DNA of 64,000 nucleotides from Adiantum capillus-veneris (GCA_014529385.2 CM043963.1:106295912-106359911); one strand, 5' to 3'. Numbered from the stretch's first letter, positions 1 to 11,841 are shown. Notes: a model not told the origin generated them from the letters alone. Numbers and translations are program-made.

Positions 1-78
1 ATTATATCCTCTGAAGTTTAAAAAGCTAAATTCAATATGCAATGTCATATTGTGCTCAATGGTTTTGTGTGCATTGTG

Positions 79-97
79 TTCCTTAACATCCTATCAC
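79..97 (+). other. 3' end of a U12-type (…AC) intron in the NHX gene
   Basis: TTCCTTAAC, an exact match to the U12 branch-site consensus, lies at 79-87. The intron ends in AC at 96-97, about 11 bases beyond the branch A, before exon 98-122 (reading Y-S-G-F-S-L-H-P after one phase-completing base). There is no AG dinucleotide between about 30 and the exon, so a normal AG acceptor is excluded. The 5' splice site is off the window; an AT-AC intron is inferred. Confidence 0.75.
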
Positions 98-3000
98 CTA
101 TTCCGGGTTCAGCTTACATCCTGTAAGGGCATTCTTTAACTTTGACCTTCAAATTTTTCATTGCCAAACCATTTGTGTGACAAAGTCTTGGTCTGTTGGT
201 CATGCAGAAACCCTTTTTTTCAAATTTTGGTGCCATTATTACGTTTGCCATACTTGGAACCTTCATTGCTTCCATGGTTACAGGGATCCTTGTGTAAGCT
301 ATATATCTTTGATCAGATGCGTGGCTAGAAGCATTATTGAGAACCTTCTCAAATTCTTGTTGTTCTTGCTTCCCAGATATCTTGGTGGAGTTCTATTCTT
401 GATGTACAAGTTACCATTTCAAGAAAGTTTGTTGTTTGGGGCAATTGTTTCTGCAACAGATCCTGTGACAGTTTTAGCAATTTTCCAGGTGATTTTGTGC
501 AATTATGCAGAAAATCCACATAATCTAATCTAGCTCTTGACATTGTGCTGGCTCAATTCAGGATGTAGGAAACAAGGAAAATCATTCTAAAAGCTTCATG
601 GATATTGTTTAGGAACTGGGAACGGACGTAAATCTTTATGCTTTGGTTTTTGGAGAGTCTGTTCTGAATGATGCGGTATACATTCCTTCTGATAATGCCA
701 GTGTTTGTTGTCTGGAGTGTATAAGAAGACCACACAATCTACTTGGCTTTTGAAACCTTTTGAAGGTCCATGTCATTTCATAACCTAATTCTTTTTTGGT
801 TCAAATCTTATCATGGGACGCTCTTGGTGCTTTCATTATGCTGTTCAAGGTGGCCATTTCCCTTTATAGGTGGGTGATTTCGGCTCTCATGCGCAAGCAT
901 CCTTCGCCTGTGTATGTCAATAATGTCTTTTTGTGGTACTTGCTTCAGAACATTTGTGAAGGTGCGGCATCATTCCTCAGGAAGCCAGCACTTCATTGCC
1001 ACTATTTGGGGTTTCCTCACAATATTTGTGGGATCAATCTCTGCAGGTACTTTATCAGCTTTTAGATTCATTTCTTGCAGGCACATGAAGGTGTAGAGTT
1101 TGTTGTTTTTGTATTGCATAATTGGAAATTCTTTTGGTCAATAAGATTAATGCCATCAGCAGTACCTAATAACTGCATGTGATCTGCTCATTCTTTTCGA
1201 TAGAATGCTTTTTGATTTGCCCGCTTGTTGTTAATGATGTTTACAACTGCTATACTTCTGCTTCCACACCAAAAATCAGCTGCATAATCTACACTCACTT
1301 CAGTAGACAGGCATTTTCAATGTTGTGTTGGGTCCCTTTCCCTGTTCAATGTCCCAAAGGATAAGTTTAGTTTTTTTCCAACCTATTTAGGCATGGGTTT
1401 TTGTTCTGCCCCTGGCAACACGTGCATAGTATCTGTTTGCTACCTTGCCATTCTAGATGTTTTTTCCACAGGTGGATGCCACATTGCTTGTGAAGCTTCC
1501 TGCCGCCTAGACTTTCTTATACTTCCCTTTCCTTTGTTGAAATTTTAAGGAATGGATGACAGAAGAGTAGGCTACACCAATGCTGAACATTGAAGCTGAT
1601 ATGTAAAATAAAGCGATCTTAGAGATTTTTATTTCACTTAAATTGAGTCTTTTGTGTTTGTAGGTGTTATCGTGGCTCTTATATGTGCTCTGATATCCTT
1701 ACAGAAGTCTCAAGTTTTTTCACCTTTGCATGTGTCCGATATCTTTGTTGTGTTTACTATTGATCCTTAACTATGCCACCTTTTCAAGTATGCTGGACTA
1801 GCAGTCAACAAGTAAGAACAAGAACCTTACTGAAGCCACTTTGCTTCTTCATCGCATTTCTACTTAGCTTTGATTTCACTAGATTATTGATAAAGCAGGT
1901 GGATTAATGACATCGGTTTTTCTTGTAGCCTTCAAAATTTGGAGTGTTGCTTGGTGGTTCTCTTCCCATATTTCTCGTAAGTACTTGCAATGTGACCAAT
2001 CATACTACAATTATACTGTAAAATAAAAGAATTATGTTTGCACAAATGGCAACTGGGTGTCTCATTTGTTGAGCACTTTTTGTACCTTTGAAAAAGGTGT
2101 TTTTCTTCACTGGCCCCAAAATATTCTCCAAATATATTTGCAATCCATTTGGCCAATCAAGACCTATTATTTAAGCAGTTTTAGTGGAACCAAGGGTTGT
2201 AGTTTCCCTAGGGTGAACCATCTAGTGAGGCAACAACCCAAAATGGGACCAAATGGACCTATTATGATATAGTATGCTGCATTAGACATGTATTTGAGTG
2301 TCACAGATTGCGATTCTTTCTTGTATCCATTACTCAGCTGACCAGTTTCTATTATTGGTGACTGTTGAGATGCAAATGATCATTGGTTGAGGGGGTGTGC
2401 TAAATAATTGTGCTGAGTGAACAAGCAGTAGCTCATTTGCCACTTGCAGTGCCGATTCTTATCTAATGATCAAGACATTTTATTAGTGGACCGCGTTCTT
2501 GCCTGTGTCTTGGCCGAAATTCATGGCATCCATCATGAATGAATCATACATAAAATGACTTGGTGTGTGCGCGCGTGCACGCTGATGCGGAGGGATGAAA
2601 AGCTACTGCAAGCAGTTGCTTCTGAAAAAGTCTGGTCTTTTTATTATCAAGGTTCCTTGGACTTGGTCTTATTCGTTCAAACCCTCGAGTGATTGCTCAT
2701 CATGCCTTGGTTGTTGTGGGTTGGTCTTTGCCTTATTTTTTCAAACCTCCTGAGTGAGACCTTACTTGCTCCTTGCATTATAAGTGGCCTTGTATTTCAG
2801 ATCAATTTGATCACAAACGAATGATCTTGTGTTATTCTGATACTAAAGAACCATTTAAAAAGGTAGCATTTGATTGGATGAAGCAATCGGAAATGTTGGC
2901 ATTGGTTTTGGATAGAGTTCTTAGCGACAATATCTAGCTCTAGAAAGACTTAAAGAATGCTCACCTTACAGATGCTTTCACGCTAATTTTCTATGTTTAG

Positions 3001-4877
3001 CTCTCATGATGTGTTGAGGCCCTTTGTTGGTGTGGGTTAGCCGTTTGGGCAGGATGCACTTCTGAAGGGGAGATGCGTCAGAACACGTGTTTTACTTTTT
3101 ATTTTCGTCATTATATGTGGACTGACAAGAAAGAGGGAGATAAATTTTCAAAGACCCATATACAAATCAGCAATTTGAGCTGAAGGTCCAGACGCAAATA
3201 AGCCTTGTCAAGCAACTTTGACACTTACATGGTCACTGTCTCTCGTTTTACAGGTACATGCTGGCAGAGAGTGTTGGTCTGTCAGGGATTGTTGCCATAT
3301 TGTTTTGTGGTGTGGTAGGTCATTTCCCATTTTCTGTCCGATAAAGAAAGATCATGTATGTTTAAGAGATTTCTTCTGTCATGCTTTTGCTTAGGTTATG
3401 AAACATTACATGTTTCCAAATCTCTCAATCAACGCCCAAGCATTCACCTCCTCATTTTTTGAGCTGATTTCCTCCTTAGCAGAGACTTTCGTGTAAGATA
3501 TGAGGCTGTAACATGCTTAACCTATCTGTATGCTTGATGTGTTACAAAACAGCTAAAAATAGCTCATTCTAACATTTTTCAGGTTTATCTATATGGGCTT
3601 GGACATTGCTATTGAAGACCAAAGCTGGTCACATGTTGGCTTCATCTTTTTCTCGATTGTATCCTTCTCTAGCTTTGATGCTCTTGCGTTTTCTGTTTTA
3701 ATTAGAGATTTTGTACATGGGCTGCTCTTTGGTTGTTTTCTTTGACATACTGAATCTCAACAGATTTTTATGGTTGTTGCAAGGTGAGGTGGTCATTTTG
3801 TTGGGCTAATCAATAAATCATGTCCCATATCAGAAACTTTGAACTATGATAGCTGAAAGGAAGTTTGTGGTTGATGTTGCAGAGCCGCGAATGTCTTTCC
3901 ATGTGCTTACCTAGTCAATCTGATAAGGCCTCTGTCTAGACAAATACCCTTGAAGCATCAAAAGGCACTCTGTTTCAGTGGTAAGCCAAGTGAATATTGT
4001 GATTCAGTCCCATCAAGATGAAGCTTGTGGGAGTGGAATAATTCGTGGAAGTGGCAATCATGTTACTAATTTTTAGTTCTTGAAATAAGAGTTTTTTTTT
4101 TCATGTCTATGGTGCAGGTTTGCGAGGAGCAATGGCTTTTGCGTTAGCGTTGCAGTCCACCCATGATCTTCCAGAAGGTCATGGAAGAACTATTTTCACT
4201 GCCACCACAGCCATAGTTGTGCTTACGGTATGTAAACAATGATTGTGGTAGCAGCATGATTTTATTGTTGCATATACTTTATTCTTTATATGTGATTTGT
4301 TGTCAGGTTCTATTAATTGGAGGCTCCACTTCTACAATGCTGGAAGCTTTGGAGGTGACTGGAGAGAACAATGTTGGAGAGGTATAAAGTAGATGCAATA
4401 ATCAAAGATGAGAATAAGTTTTTTCTCTGGTTACTGAGTAGAATTGATTCAATAGGCTTGTTCAATGCAAGCAAGGTTTCCATACGTCAACCCACCATTT
4501 CTCGTTGAAGTCCTTCTGAAACTTGTGTGAGCATGGTAAATGTAGCAAGCTTGCAACTTGATACCATTCTGTGGATGTTTTGGCCGACTCTCAAGACTTT
4601 GAGTGAGTAAACTTTATGTTGATTGTGTCCTTGGGTGCGTGAAGGCCAGGAAATATCCACAGATGTCTTTTGCTACATCACACGTAGTGTTGGAGCACAC
4701 AACTTGTGTTTATGAGATAGGTCATCAACGGTGAGGTCAATCAAATCTCTCTCTTTTTGTAGACACCTGACGAAGAAAGTGAGTATTTGGCTCCAGCTTT
4801 TGTAGCAGACAATGATGGAAGTCCAACACAGAACCTTAAGATGCGACTGCGACAATTCCAGCAAAGGTTTCTCTCTT

Positions 4878-4916
<39 letters not shown>

Positions 4917-5477
4917 CCCCTCCCCCTCCCCCTCCCCTCCACCCAAAAAAAGAAATACGGCCCCTGGCCAAATGTTAACTTGTACATCGCAGACTTGATG
5001 TGCAACTCAAGTTTTCAAATTCTGATATCAAATGCTCTCAAGCTGACCTACTGATTTTCCAAACGTCAAATACTCGCAGCACAACTTCGTTCACAGCATT
5101 CGACAAGAATTTTCTTACTCCGTTTTTTACGGCCAGCAATGGACAAGGGCTTCCCCTTCTGGATGTGGGCAACGCCTCTGGTGAGTGTCATTGCTTCAAT
5201 CTGCAGTTTTTATGGTGGATAAACAGATTTTGATTCTGGTCTCCTGGCTTGTGAAGGCGGCGAAGGCTCGGGCAGTGCAGATAAAACAGCTTACAGGTCA
5301 CACAACAAGAAGGAAGGCAGGGGTTCTTTCTCTGTTAGCACTCGATCTGGTCATCAGGATGGTGACAGCGGCTCTGAAGGTCGGCTTCGGAGACTTCCGT
5401 CAAACAATGCCCAGAATGAGCGAGATGCCAGCAAAGATCAATCAGAACCAGCGCCCGCAAGTCGAAGTAACTTTTAG
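98..5477 (+). CDS. NHX5/NHX6-type endosomal Na+(K+)/H+ antiporter, 3' part (19 exons, N-terminus off the window)
   Basis: Exons: 98-122, 208-293, 377-488, 613-675, 850-869, 949-1046, 1664-1692, 1780-1811, 1929-1976, 3254-3314, 3395-3492, 3583-3658, 3764-3783, 3883-3980, 4118-4227, 4307-4381, 4763-4866, 5080-5180, 5257-5477. All phases join without a break, giving about 491 residues and a TAG stop. The family exchanges Na+ or K+ for H+ across Golgi/endosome membranes. Visible motifs are [27 protein letters not shown] (the antiporter ND pair), [26 protein letters not shown] and [17 protein letters not shown], ending in a hydrophilic Ser/Gly-rich tail. The substrate-translocating helices after the first two or three membrane segments are present; the first helices lie upstream. 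Exon 5 begins GTG (Val) where relatives usually have Met. Three introns look U12-type. The longest intron is 1,277 bases. Nothing suggests a pseudogene. The family call is firm; NHX5 versus NHX6 cannot be decided. Confidence 0.93.
1693..1779 (+). other. U12-type AT-AC intron in the NHX gene (87 bases)
   Basis: The intron begins ATATCCTT at 1693-1700, the canonical U12 AT-AC donor. It carries the branch motif TCCTTAAC at 1764-1771 and ends in AC at 1778-1779. Joining CTG (1690-1692) to CTT (1780-1782) restores the family sequence ALLFKYAGL with no frame change. No GT-AG alternative restores this peptide. Confidence 0.9.
3659..3763 (+). other. U12-type GT-AG intron in the NHX gene (105 bases)
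   Basis: The donor is GTATCCTT at 3659-3666, the U12 GT-AG consensus. A near-consensus branch motif TTCTTTGAC (one mismatch) ends at 3745. The acceptor AG is at 3762-3763. The join gives FFSI-IFMVVARAANVF in frame. The branch-to-acceptor distance of about 18 bases is at the long end of the U12 range. Confidence 0.72.
4879..4913 (+). repeat. (C)35 homopolymer within an NHX intron
   Basis: An uninterrupted run of 35 C is followed by C-rich sequence with scattered T to about 4940. It starts 13 bases after the donor of intron 4867-5079. The proline- or glycine-rich open frames it creates are artefacts. Run length in an assembly is unreliable for such tracts. Confidence 0.95.
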
Positions 5478-6893
5478 AGACTTCTTGGCCCCGGCAGGCT
5501 CGCGGTGGCGATAACAGATAGGGGACCGCCAGGTGGTGGCCCTTGTGATAATCAAACAATTTCCTTTCAATACTGGATTACAGAGTCACAATCTGGGTGA
5601 GAATCCAATAGGTTGGCAATGATCCATTCTTTCATAGCTCTACAGAATGAGCTATTTTGTTAAGAAATACACACAAAATGTGAGTAACTACAAATTTTGT
5701 AAATCTTATGTAGACACAGACACATGAGATGGATGCGACGATATAGATGTGGCTAATGCCATGCACAACTCAACTGAAAGACTGTATTTGCAAAAAACCT
5801 TGTACATGACCTTAGGATATGTATCATTTTCAAGACAGTCTAAATACTTCAATTTTCTTTGTTTGTTCTTTTGTGTCAACGTCTCCACAAGAAAGGGACA
5901 GCATGTTTATCCTAATATCAATGTAATTTTTCTGTCCATACCAAGTGACATGCTCCTTAGAACCTTGTGCTGAGCATGGCCAAGGTTATACCCTACATCA
6001 TTTGATCCTAAATTGAAAATAGGTCATGGAAACGGTTTTTGTTGATGTAGTTTTATAACAACAATGGTACCAAGAGGCCGCCTTTACTTATATGGTTTTT
6101 ACAATTTTGTGGGGTTGATGACTCCTTCGGTTATGCTGAGGGCACATTGGCATATAAAGGAGTCGGAGTACTTGCCACCAGAGCTGCATTCGATGGCTTC
6201 CCTACCTACCATGATATAGTTATGGATGTTGGAGACAAGGGAGTCCTTCAACAACTATATTTGATAATCTTTGCAAGCCCCATTCTTGCAGTAATCCATG
6301 TTAAATACCTTCACAAAGGAGGAAATGAAGTTGGACATGTAGTGCCAAAGGGAGGAGTCTTTGCCTTTGAATGGATGTCCCACGTGATTTGGCCTTTCAT
6401 GTGGCAAAACGGTCAATATCTTTTATATATGTATAGTAAAGACTTGAATTCAAATAGGGCATGGAGAACAAAAAGAATAGCCATGTGCATGGAGTTTCAA
6501 AGTAAGCTTTACCTCTGTGGCCTCATCCATTCAGCTAGCACCTCATCGGCCAAGTTGATGCTGCCAGGTCAGATTTGTCACATACATAGTACCATGAAGA
6601 GCGTTTCATCTTGATGCATCTAAACCTCGTGCGCACTTTCTTTACTACCGTCTACAATTGAATGCAGTTAAGTGGTATCATAAAAAAAGAACCTATTTTC
6701 CCTTTATGATATTATTTTTCTTGTGGGGGAGGGGGAGAAGGGTGCATCTCATATGAGCATTGGGTCCACCTCTTGCTTTGTCAAGAATTTCCTCCAAGAA
6801 CTCTTCTTTGGCCTCTACCTTTTGAAGAAGCTTTGTTGACCTCAGCTTTGGATTCCTTGTGCCTTTGCTGTGACCTTACCGTGGCCTTGTCGG
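5478..6893. other. NHX 3' flank and intergenic DNA, no recognised gene
   Basis: About 1.4 kb follows the NHX stop. The first few hundred bases presumably hold the 3' UTR, but no clear poly(A) signal was singled out. An open frame of 155 codons at 6147-6614 resembles nothing I recognise and shows no conserved motif. I see no repeats or RNA genes here. Confidence 0.5.
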
Positions 6894-7640
6894 TGGGGGA
6901 CATATGGACATACCAGTGGCATCAAAGCCTAAGGTTTGTTGATGCCACCAAGATATAGTATTTTTGAGCAATTTCAACATAAAGTGAAATCATTTCATCG
7001 TAAAGGAAGCCCCAAAAAACTCCCCATACATAAGAGGGGGTGCAAAATGGTATTAAACAACACTTTTATGATGGCAAGATAAGGTGTTTATTTTGGAACA
7101 TTGTATAAAAGCTTTTAGGGATACTCACATGGCAAGGCAAAGTACTCTCACGTGTGCCTTCTAGGCTTGATAAGAAAATGCAAATGAAAGAGTCCGTTCC
7201 ATTAAAGGCTACACCTTATAGGATGTATGGAGAGGTGATTGTGGTGCATCTTTATCAAGGGTTAGGCTAAGATAGGCCAAGATTGAAGCACCCTAGACAA
7301 GATTTTTAGTATAATTGCGAGTTAGTTCTGGGAGAAAAGCAAAGTCATTACTTTGTAAAGGTCAATGTGGGCTTGACAACTACACCCACTCTCACAATGT
7401 TTGGATCGATACATAATTCAAGTAATCACAAATGCTAGTGGCTTAGCTATTAATGGAGTTAGTAGGAAGAAAGCTGATATTTTACATCTCAGCAAGACAA
7501 AGATTACAAGGAGTGCTTTTCCACTTATATATTGTAAACATTAACTCTAATCCATGTTCTAAGACTTTGAAGACACTATTTACTTGATAGTAACTTAGGC
7601 TACCTAGCTGACATTGGCAAAGTTTAAAGGAAATCCTAAC
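6894..7640 (+). repeat. 0.7-kb direct repeat, copy 1
   Basis: This block matches 9258-9972 over its whole length at roughly 90% or more by eye, with small indels. Near its start it has TGGCATCAAAGCC, resembling the initiator-Met tRNA primer site of copia elements. Copy 2 has TGGTATCAAAGCC there. This suggests the repeats start at the inner LTR border of a copia-like element, but LTR ends are not defined. Confidence 0.8.
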
Positions 7641-7853
7641 CTAAGTAAACGTAAACATGAGGGGAGGAAGATGGATGGTAAAATTTGTGGACTTGAGTTC
7701 TAAATTAGGTAAACAAAGAGGGATGATGAGGTTGATACTGGTATATTCCTTGCAAAGATTAAATACCCAGAGGAAAAATTGATTTCTATTAGTGAATAAT
7801 GTATAGTGCCATATATTCCTCAACAAAATGCAATCAATGAAGAGGAAAAATAG

Positions 7854-8280
7854 GTGACTTATGTGGTTGGCATGAATTATGGTCCAAAGCCAACCTTAGC
7901 CACATGTGTTTGGTTTTTAGTTGCCACTAAAGCATTGAAGTGTATCACCCCGTATTTTTGTTGCTTCAATCCAGAAATCAAAGGGCTCAAGTTGTATTAT
8001 CTTCATATCAAGTGCATATTGACTAGTCAAGATGTACTTTTTGGGAAAGATGAGCTTCAACCTATTTTAGCATATAACATGGAGACAAAGGTGAGCTCAT
8101 GGAATGACACATTGATGCCTCTGTTAATGGTGGGAGTACAAATGTAAGTCTGAATGAGGCACATACACAACCCATGCAAGCTTTCAAATGATATGGATCA
8201 ACAATTATTGATGCAAATGTACAAAGGAGGATAGGGCTAAAAATGAGCAGCCCACCTAGTTACCTAGGAGGGCTTCTGTT
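7854..8280 (+). pseudogene. Copia integrase C-terminal / RT-linker remnant
   Basis: The translation shows K-C-I-T-P then IKGLKLYYLHIKCILTSQDV, matching the copia pattern in which a GYS..KGYRLY block is followed by a R(I/L)..SRDV..VE block. The next residues (VSSWN, SLNEA, QPMQA, IIDANVQ) parallel those of the copia element at 47.6-47.9 kb, so the two belong to related families. Stops and frame changes show decay. It lies between the two 0.7-kb direct repeats. Confidence 0.7.
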
Positions 8281-9257
8281 TAAACTCTATGTATTGCTAT
8301 TTTAAAAAAGATACTTGGACAAAAAAGAACACCATGTTCAAAAGATAGTTGGCTCCATACAATAAGAAAGTATATACACAAAAGGATTTTTATATTCGAA
8401 GCATTCATACATTTTAGTCAAAATGAACTCATTCCAACTGTCCTACACATTTGTAGATGAAGTGGGTCCTCATCTTCAAGGTTGGACTGCAATAAACCTA
8501 AGCATCTATAAGCAAAGATGACTCTCACCTACATCCCTATAAACGAGACAACAAATTTTGTTAGCCTTGGATACACTTTATAGGTGTCAAAGAGCCTATT
8601 AGCTGTTATTGATGTGAAAACTAGCTTAACCATAGTCCTAATTAGTACAAAAAGACAATGGAGAGTTGTTTCTTTCTTATGTGATATCAAACTACCACCT
8701 TCTTAACCACGAGCATGCATTAGATGTCACCCTCGTGCTCTCCCATTGTGTGGATGTTGTCACATCTTGAGACTTGTTAAAAGACCGAGGTGGAATGCAA
8801 GAGGATCTCTTTGTGCCAGAAATCTTATTAGCAAGGATGATGCCTATGCTAGATGTTAAACACAATGCCTCAAGAGGAGCTCAACCAACGAGGGTCTTTT
8901 TTAGATCCCTAATTTTGGCAACGATTGGAAATAGTCAACACTACACTATGAAAATATACAGAGTTTGCATAGCAAAAAACCAAGGAACCTATGTTAAGGT
9001 AACAGGGAAAGCCAAAGAACTACCTCTTTTGGATTGCAGAAATGACAACATGAGGATTTAGGCAAAAGATTATATATTTTCTAGAAGGATCATGCTGGGC
9101 ATGATTAGTCACGTGCTTTCATAACCAAGACAAATGACTCCATCCGAAGGTAGATCCCCATGCTATAAGAAAATTCTGCACCCTTGGGATCAAGAAGTAG
9201 GCAACCCCTCCAATTTGTGGAGATAACTACAAACAGAGGTGCCATTCCCATCTTCAC
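8281..9257. other. Decayed repeat DNA between the direct repeats
   Basis: No gene is recognised. An open frame at 8774-9061 (95 codons) has no family resemblance. By position this is probably the degraded interior of the copia remnant. Confidence 0.45.
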
Positions 9258-9972
9258 TGGGGGATGTATGGACATACGAGTGGTATCAAAGCCTAAGACT
9301 TGCTGATGCCACCAAGATATAGTATTTTTGAGAAATTTCTCAAAGTGAAATCACTTTATCGTAAAGGAAGCCCCAAAAAACTCCCCATACATAAGAGGGG
9401 GTGCAAAATGGTATTAAACAACACTTTTATGATGGCAAGATAAGGTGTTTATTTTGGAGCATTGTATAAAAGCTTTTAGGGATACTCACATGGCAAGGCA
9501 AAGTGCTCTCACCTGTACCTTCCATACTTGATAAGAAATAGAAATTGAAAGAGTACATTCCATTGAAGGCTACACCTTATAGGATGTATGGAGAGGTGAT
9601 TGTGGTGCATCTTTATCAAGGGTTAGGCCAAGATTGAAGCACCCTAAACAAGATTTTTAGTATAATTGCGAGTTAGTTTTGGGAGAAAAGCAAAGTCATT
9701 ACTTGTAAAGGTCAATGTGGGCTTGACAACTACACCCACTCTCAAAATCTCTAGATTGATACAGAATTCATCACAAATGCAAGTGGCTTGGCTATTAATG
9801 GAGTTAGTAGGAAGAAAGCTGATATTTTACATCTCAGCAAGACAAAGATTACAAGGAGTGCTATGCCACTTATATATTGTAATTAATGCTCTAAGATTTT
9901 GAAGACACTATTTACTTGATAGTAACTTAGCCTACCTAGCTCACATTGTCAAAGTTTGAAGGAAAACCTAAC
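9258..9972 (+). repeat. 0.7-kb direct repeat, copy 2
   Basis: This is the second copy of the block at 6894-7640, in the same orientation. It includes a primer-site-like TGGTATCAAAGCC near its left end. Small indels and substitutions separate the copies. Confidence 0.8.
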
Positions 9973-10129
9973 AATAATCATGTGAACATTGTACTCCAAT
10001 ATATTGGAGTTTGGTGTGCAAATATAAGATAAGATAGCTCTAGAGTGATGTGAGTATATACAAAGCAGGGGGGAAAAACCTCCTAGTGGGGGAAATAGAG
10101 TATAATGAAGTGCCAAGCCCTATGGACAT

Positions 10130-10320
10130 GATCAATTCAAACTTCTTAAAAGGCAATGCCTTTTTGAACAAATCCGCAAGGTTGTCCTATGTTAGCACAT
10201 AAGTCAAGCTGATCACTCAACTGAGAGTCTCTCCCAAACAGAGTGATAATGCACCTTAATATGCTTTGCGTGAGCATGAAAGACTGATTATTTGAAAAAT
10301 GCTATATATCTATCATCTTC
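10130..10320 (-). pseudogene. Copia RNase H C-terminal remnant
   Basis: On the minus strand one frame reads SVFHAHAKHIKVHYHSVWE, the conserved end of copia RNase H. After a frame change, DNLADLFKKALPFKKFE follows, the usual terminal block. Stop codons and the frame break show it is dead. It is oriented opposite to the neighbouring plus-strand copia remnant, so it comes from a separate insertion. Confidence 0.8.
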
Positions 10321-10330
10321 CTCCATTTCC

Positions 10331-10799
10331 TAGAGCAAATGTGAGAATGTTTGAGAGGAACAAAAAAAACGTAAATTAACAAAAAGATTTTCATAGGAGA
10401 GACGAGATTAAACTGTAGAATATATTCTCCCTAGTAAAAAACTCTGGCATGCCACCATTTAATCCAAGTTTCCAGCATTCTTTCATGGTTTGGAGATTTA
10501 GCTCCATAGTAGCACTTTCAATAGAGGGAGTATTGTTCCAAGCCCTACACCAAATTTTGAACTCCTCTTGACAGTCTAGCTACTAGACATGCTTGCTTGA
10601 ATTTTTATCCAAGTTGTCTTCCCAATGGCAAAGAAAATTTATTTCTTTTCCCTTTAAAATATTTTCCAGACCTCCATTAAACACAATCTGCACTGTGAGC
10701 GAATTGTCTTGAGCCTCATCAGCCATGAAACCATGAAACTCAACTCTCTATTTCCAATACTTCATTCAACAGCTACCAAAATAATATTTGAACCTTTGC
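10331..10799. other. No recognised gene
   Basis: This is likely the flank or untranslated part of the minus-strand copia remnant. No coding frame or repeat stands out. Confidence 0.4.
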
Positions 10800-11021
10800 A
10801 TCCTCACATCTAAACTCACCAATGGCATGCCCAACTCTCCGACATCCAATAACATCCAAACTCACATGGCCGATCTCTAATCCTCTTCAGAGCGTATCCT
10901 CAAGGCATGCATCCTCACATCTAAACTCACCAATGGCATGCCCAACTCTCCGACATCCAATAACATCCAAACTCACATGGCCGATCTCTAATCCTCTTCA
11001 GAGCGTATCCTCAAGGCATAC
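10800..11021 (+). repeat. Two-copy 111-bp tandem duplication
   Basis: The segment starting near 10800 (holding ATGGCATGCCC at 10822) is repeated at 10911-11021 (same motif at 10933) almost without change, so the duplication is recent. The open frame across it (10822-11121) exists only because the unit length is divisible by three. Confidence 0.9.
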
Positions 11022-11793
11022 CCAACAATTGCCCAACTCTCCGGATGGTCGCATCTTATTGACAAGATCTATACTTGAAGCAGCTCCGTTTGTAGTCGAC
11101 TATCTTGAACACATGGCTTAACAATCTTCTCTTGAGTCCAAGTCAATATTAATCTAGTTAATCTTCTCTGAGTGCTTGTTGGGACATCTGAGTTCTTGTT
11201 GGGATGTGCACGTTTCTTTGAAATCCAAGGATATCTCGCCAGTGAAGATACTCTCCAAGTGCTTGTAGAACGAATGCATGTCTGAGTCCTATTGGAATTA
11301 TTATGCTTGCGGGATTGATGTGGGGTTTTTAATGTTGTTCAATGCTCACTTGAAAGCAAATATCCCAAGTTTATTTAGAAATTAATATCTGTGTGAGCCA
11401 GGTGCCATCATCTCATAGTGAGCACCCATTTCCTGACAACAAGGCATCACTGCCAGCTAAGGACACCAAGCTAATAAGCGTAATATCTGTGTGAGCGAGG
11501 TGCCATCATCTCATAGTGAGCACCCATTTCCTGACAACATGTTGGTCGCCCTGCTGTCTGCTGAGCATCTGCCCTTCCCGTCCTGCCCTCACCCCTTCCA
11601 TTTACCTTCTGAAGTCGAATGAATCAGTTTGCGCCATCCTCCTCAGCCTATGCATGCACCTCATGGCCCTTCTCCTCGCCATCCTCCTCAGCCTTTGCAC
11701 CTCTTCCAAACCCCAGGGCATCCACAATCTAGGCTCCATTGCGTCTGCTCCTCTACTCAACCACCTCAACTTGCATTGCATGCAACTATGCTA

Positions 11794-11841
<48 letters not shown>

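Noticed and set aside
4673-5054. Proline- and glycine-rich open frames on both strands
   Set aside because: They come from the (C)35 tract and overlap NHX exon 4763-4866 and its intron.
6147-6614. 155-codon open frame downstream of NHX
   Set aside because: No recognised motif, no matching neighbour, and this length can occur by chance in a 64-kb window.
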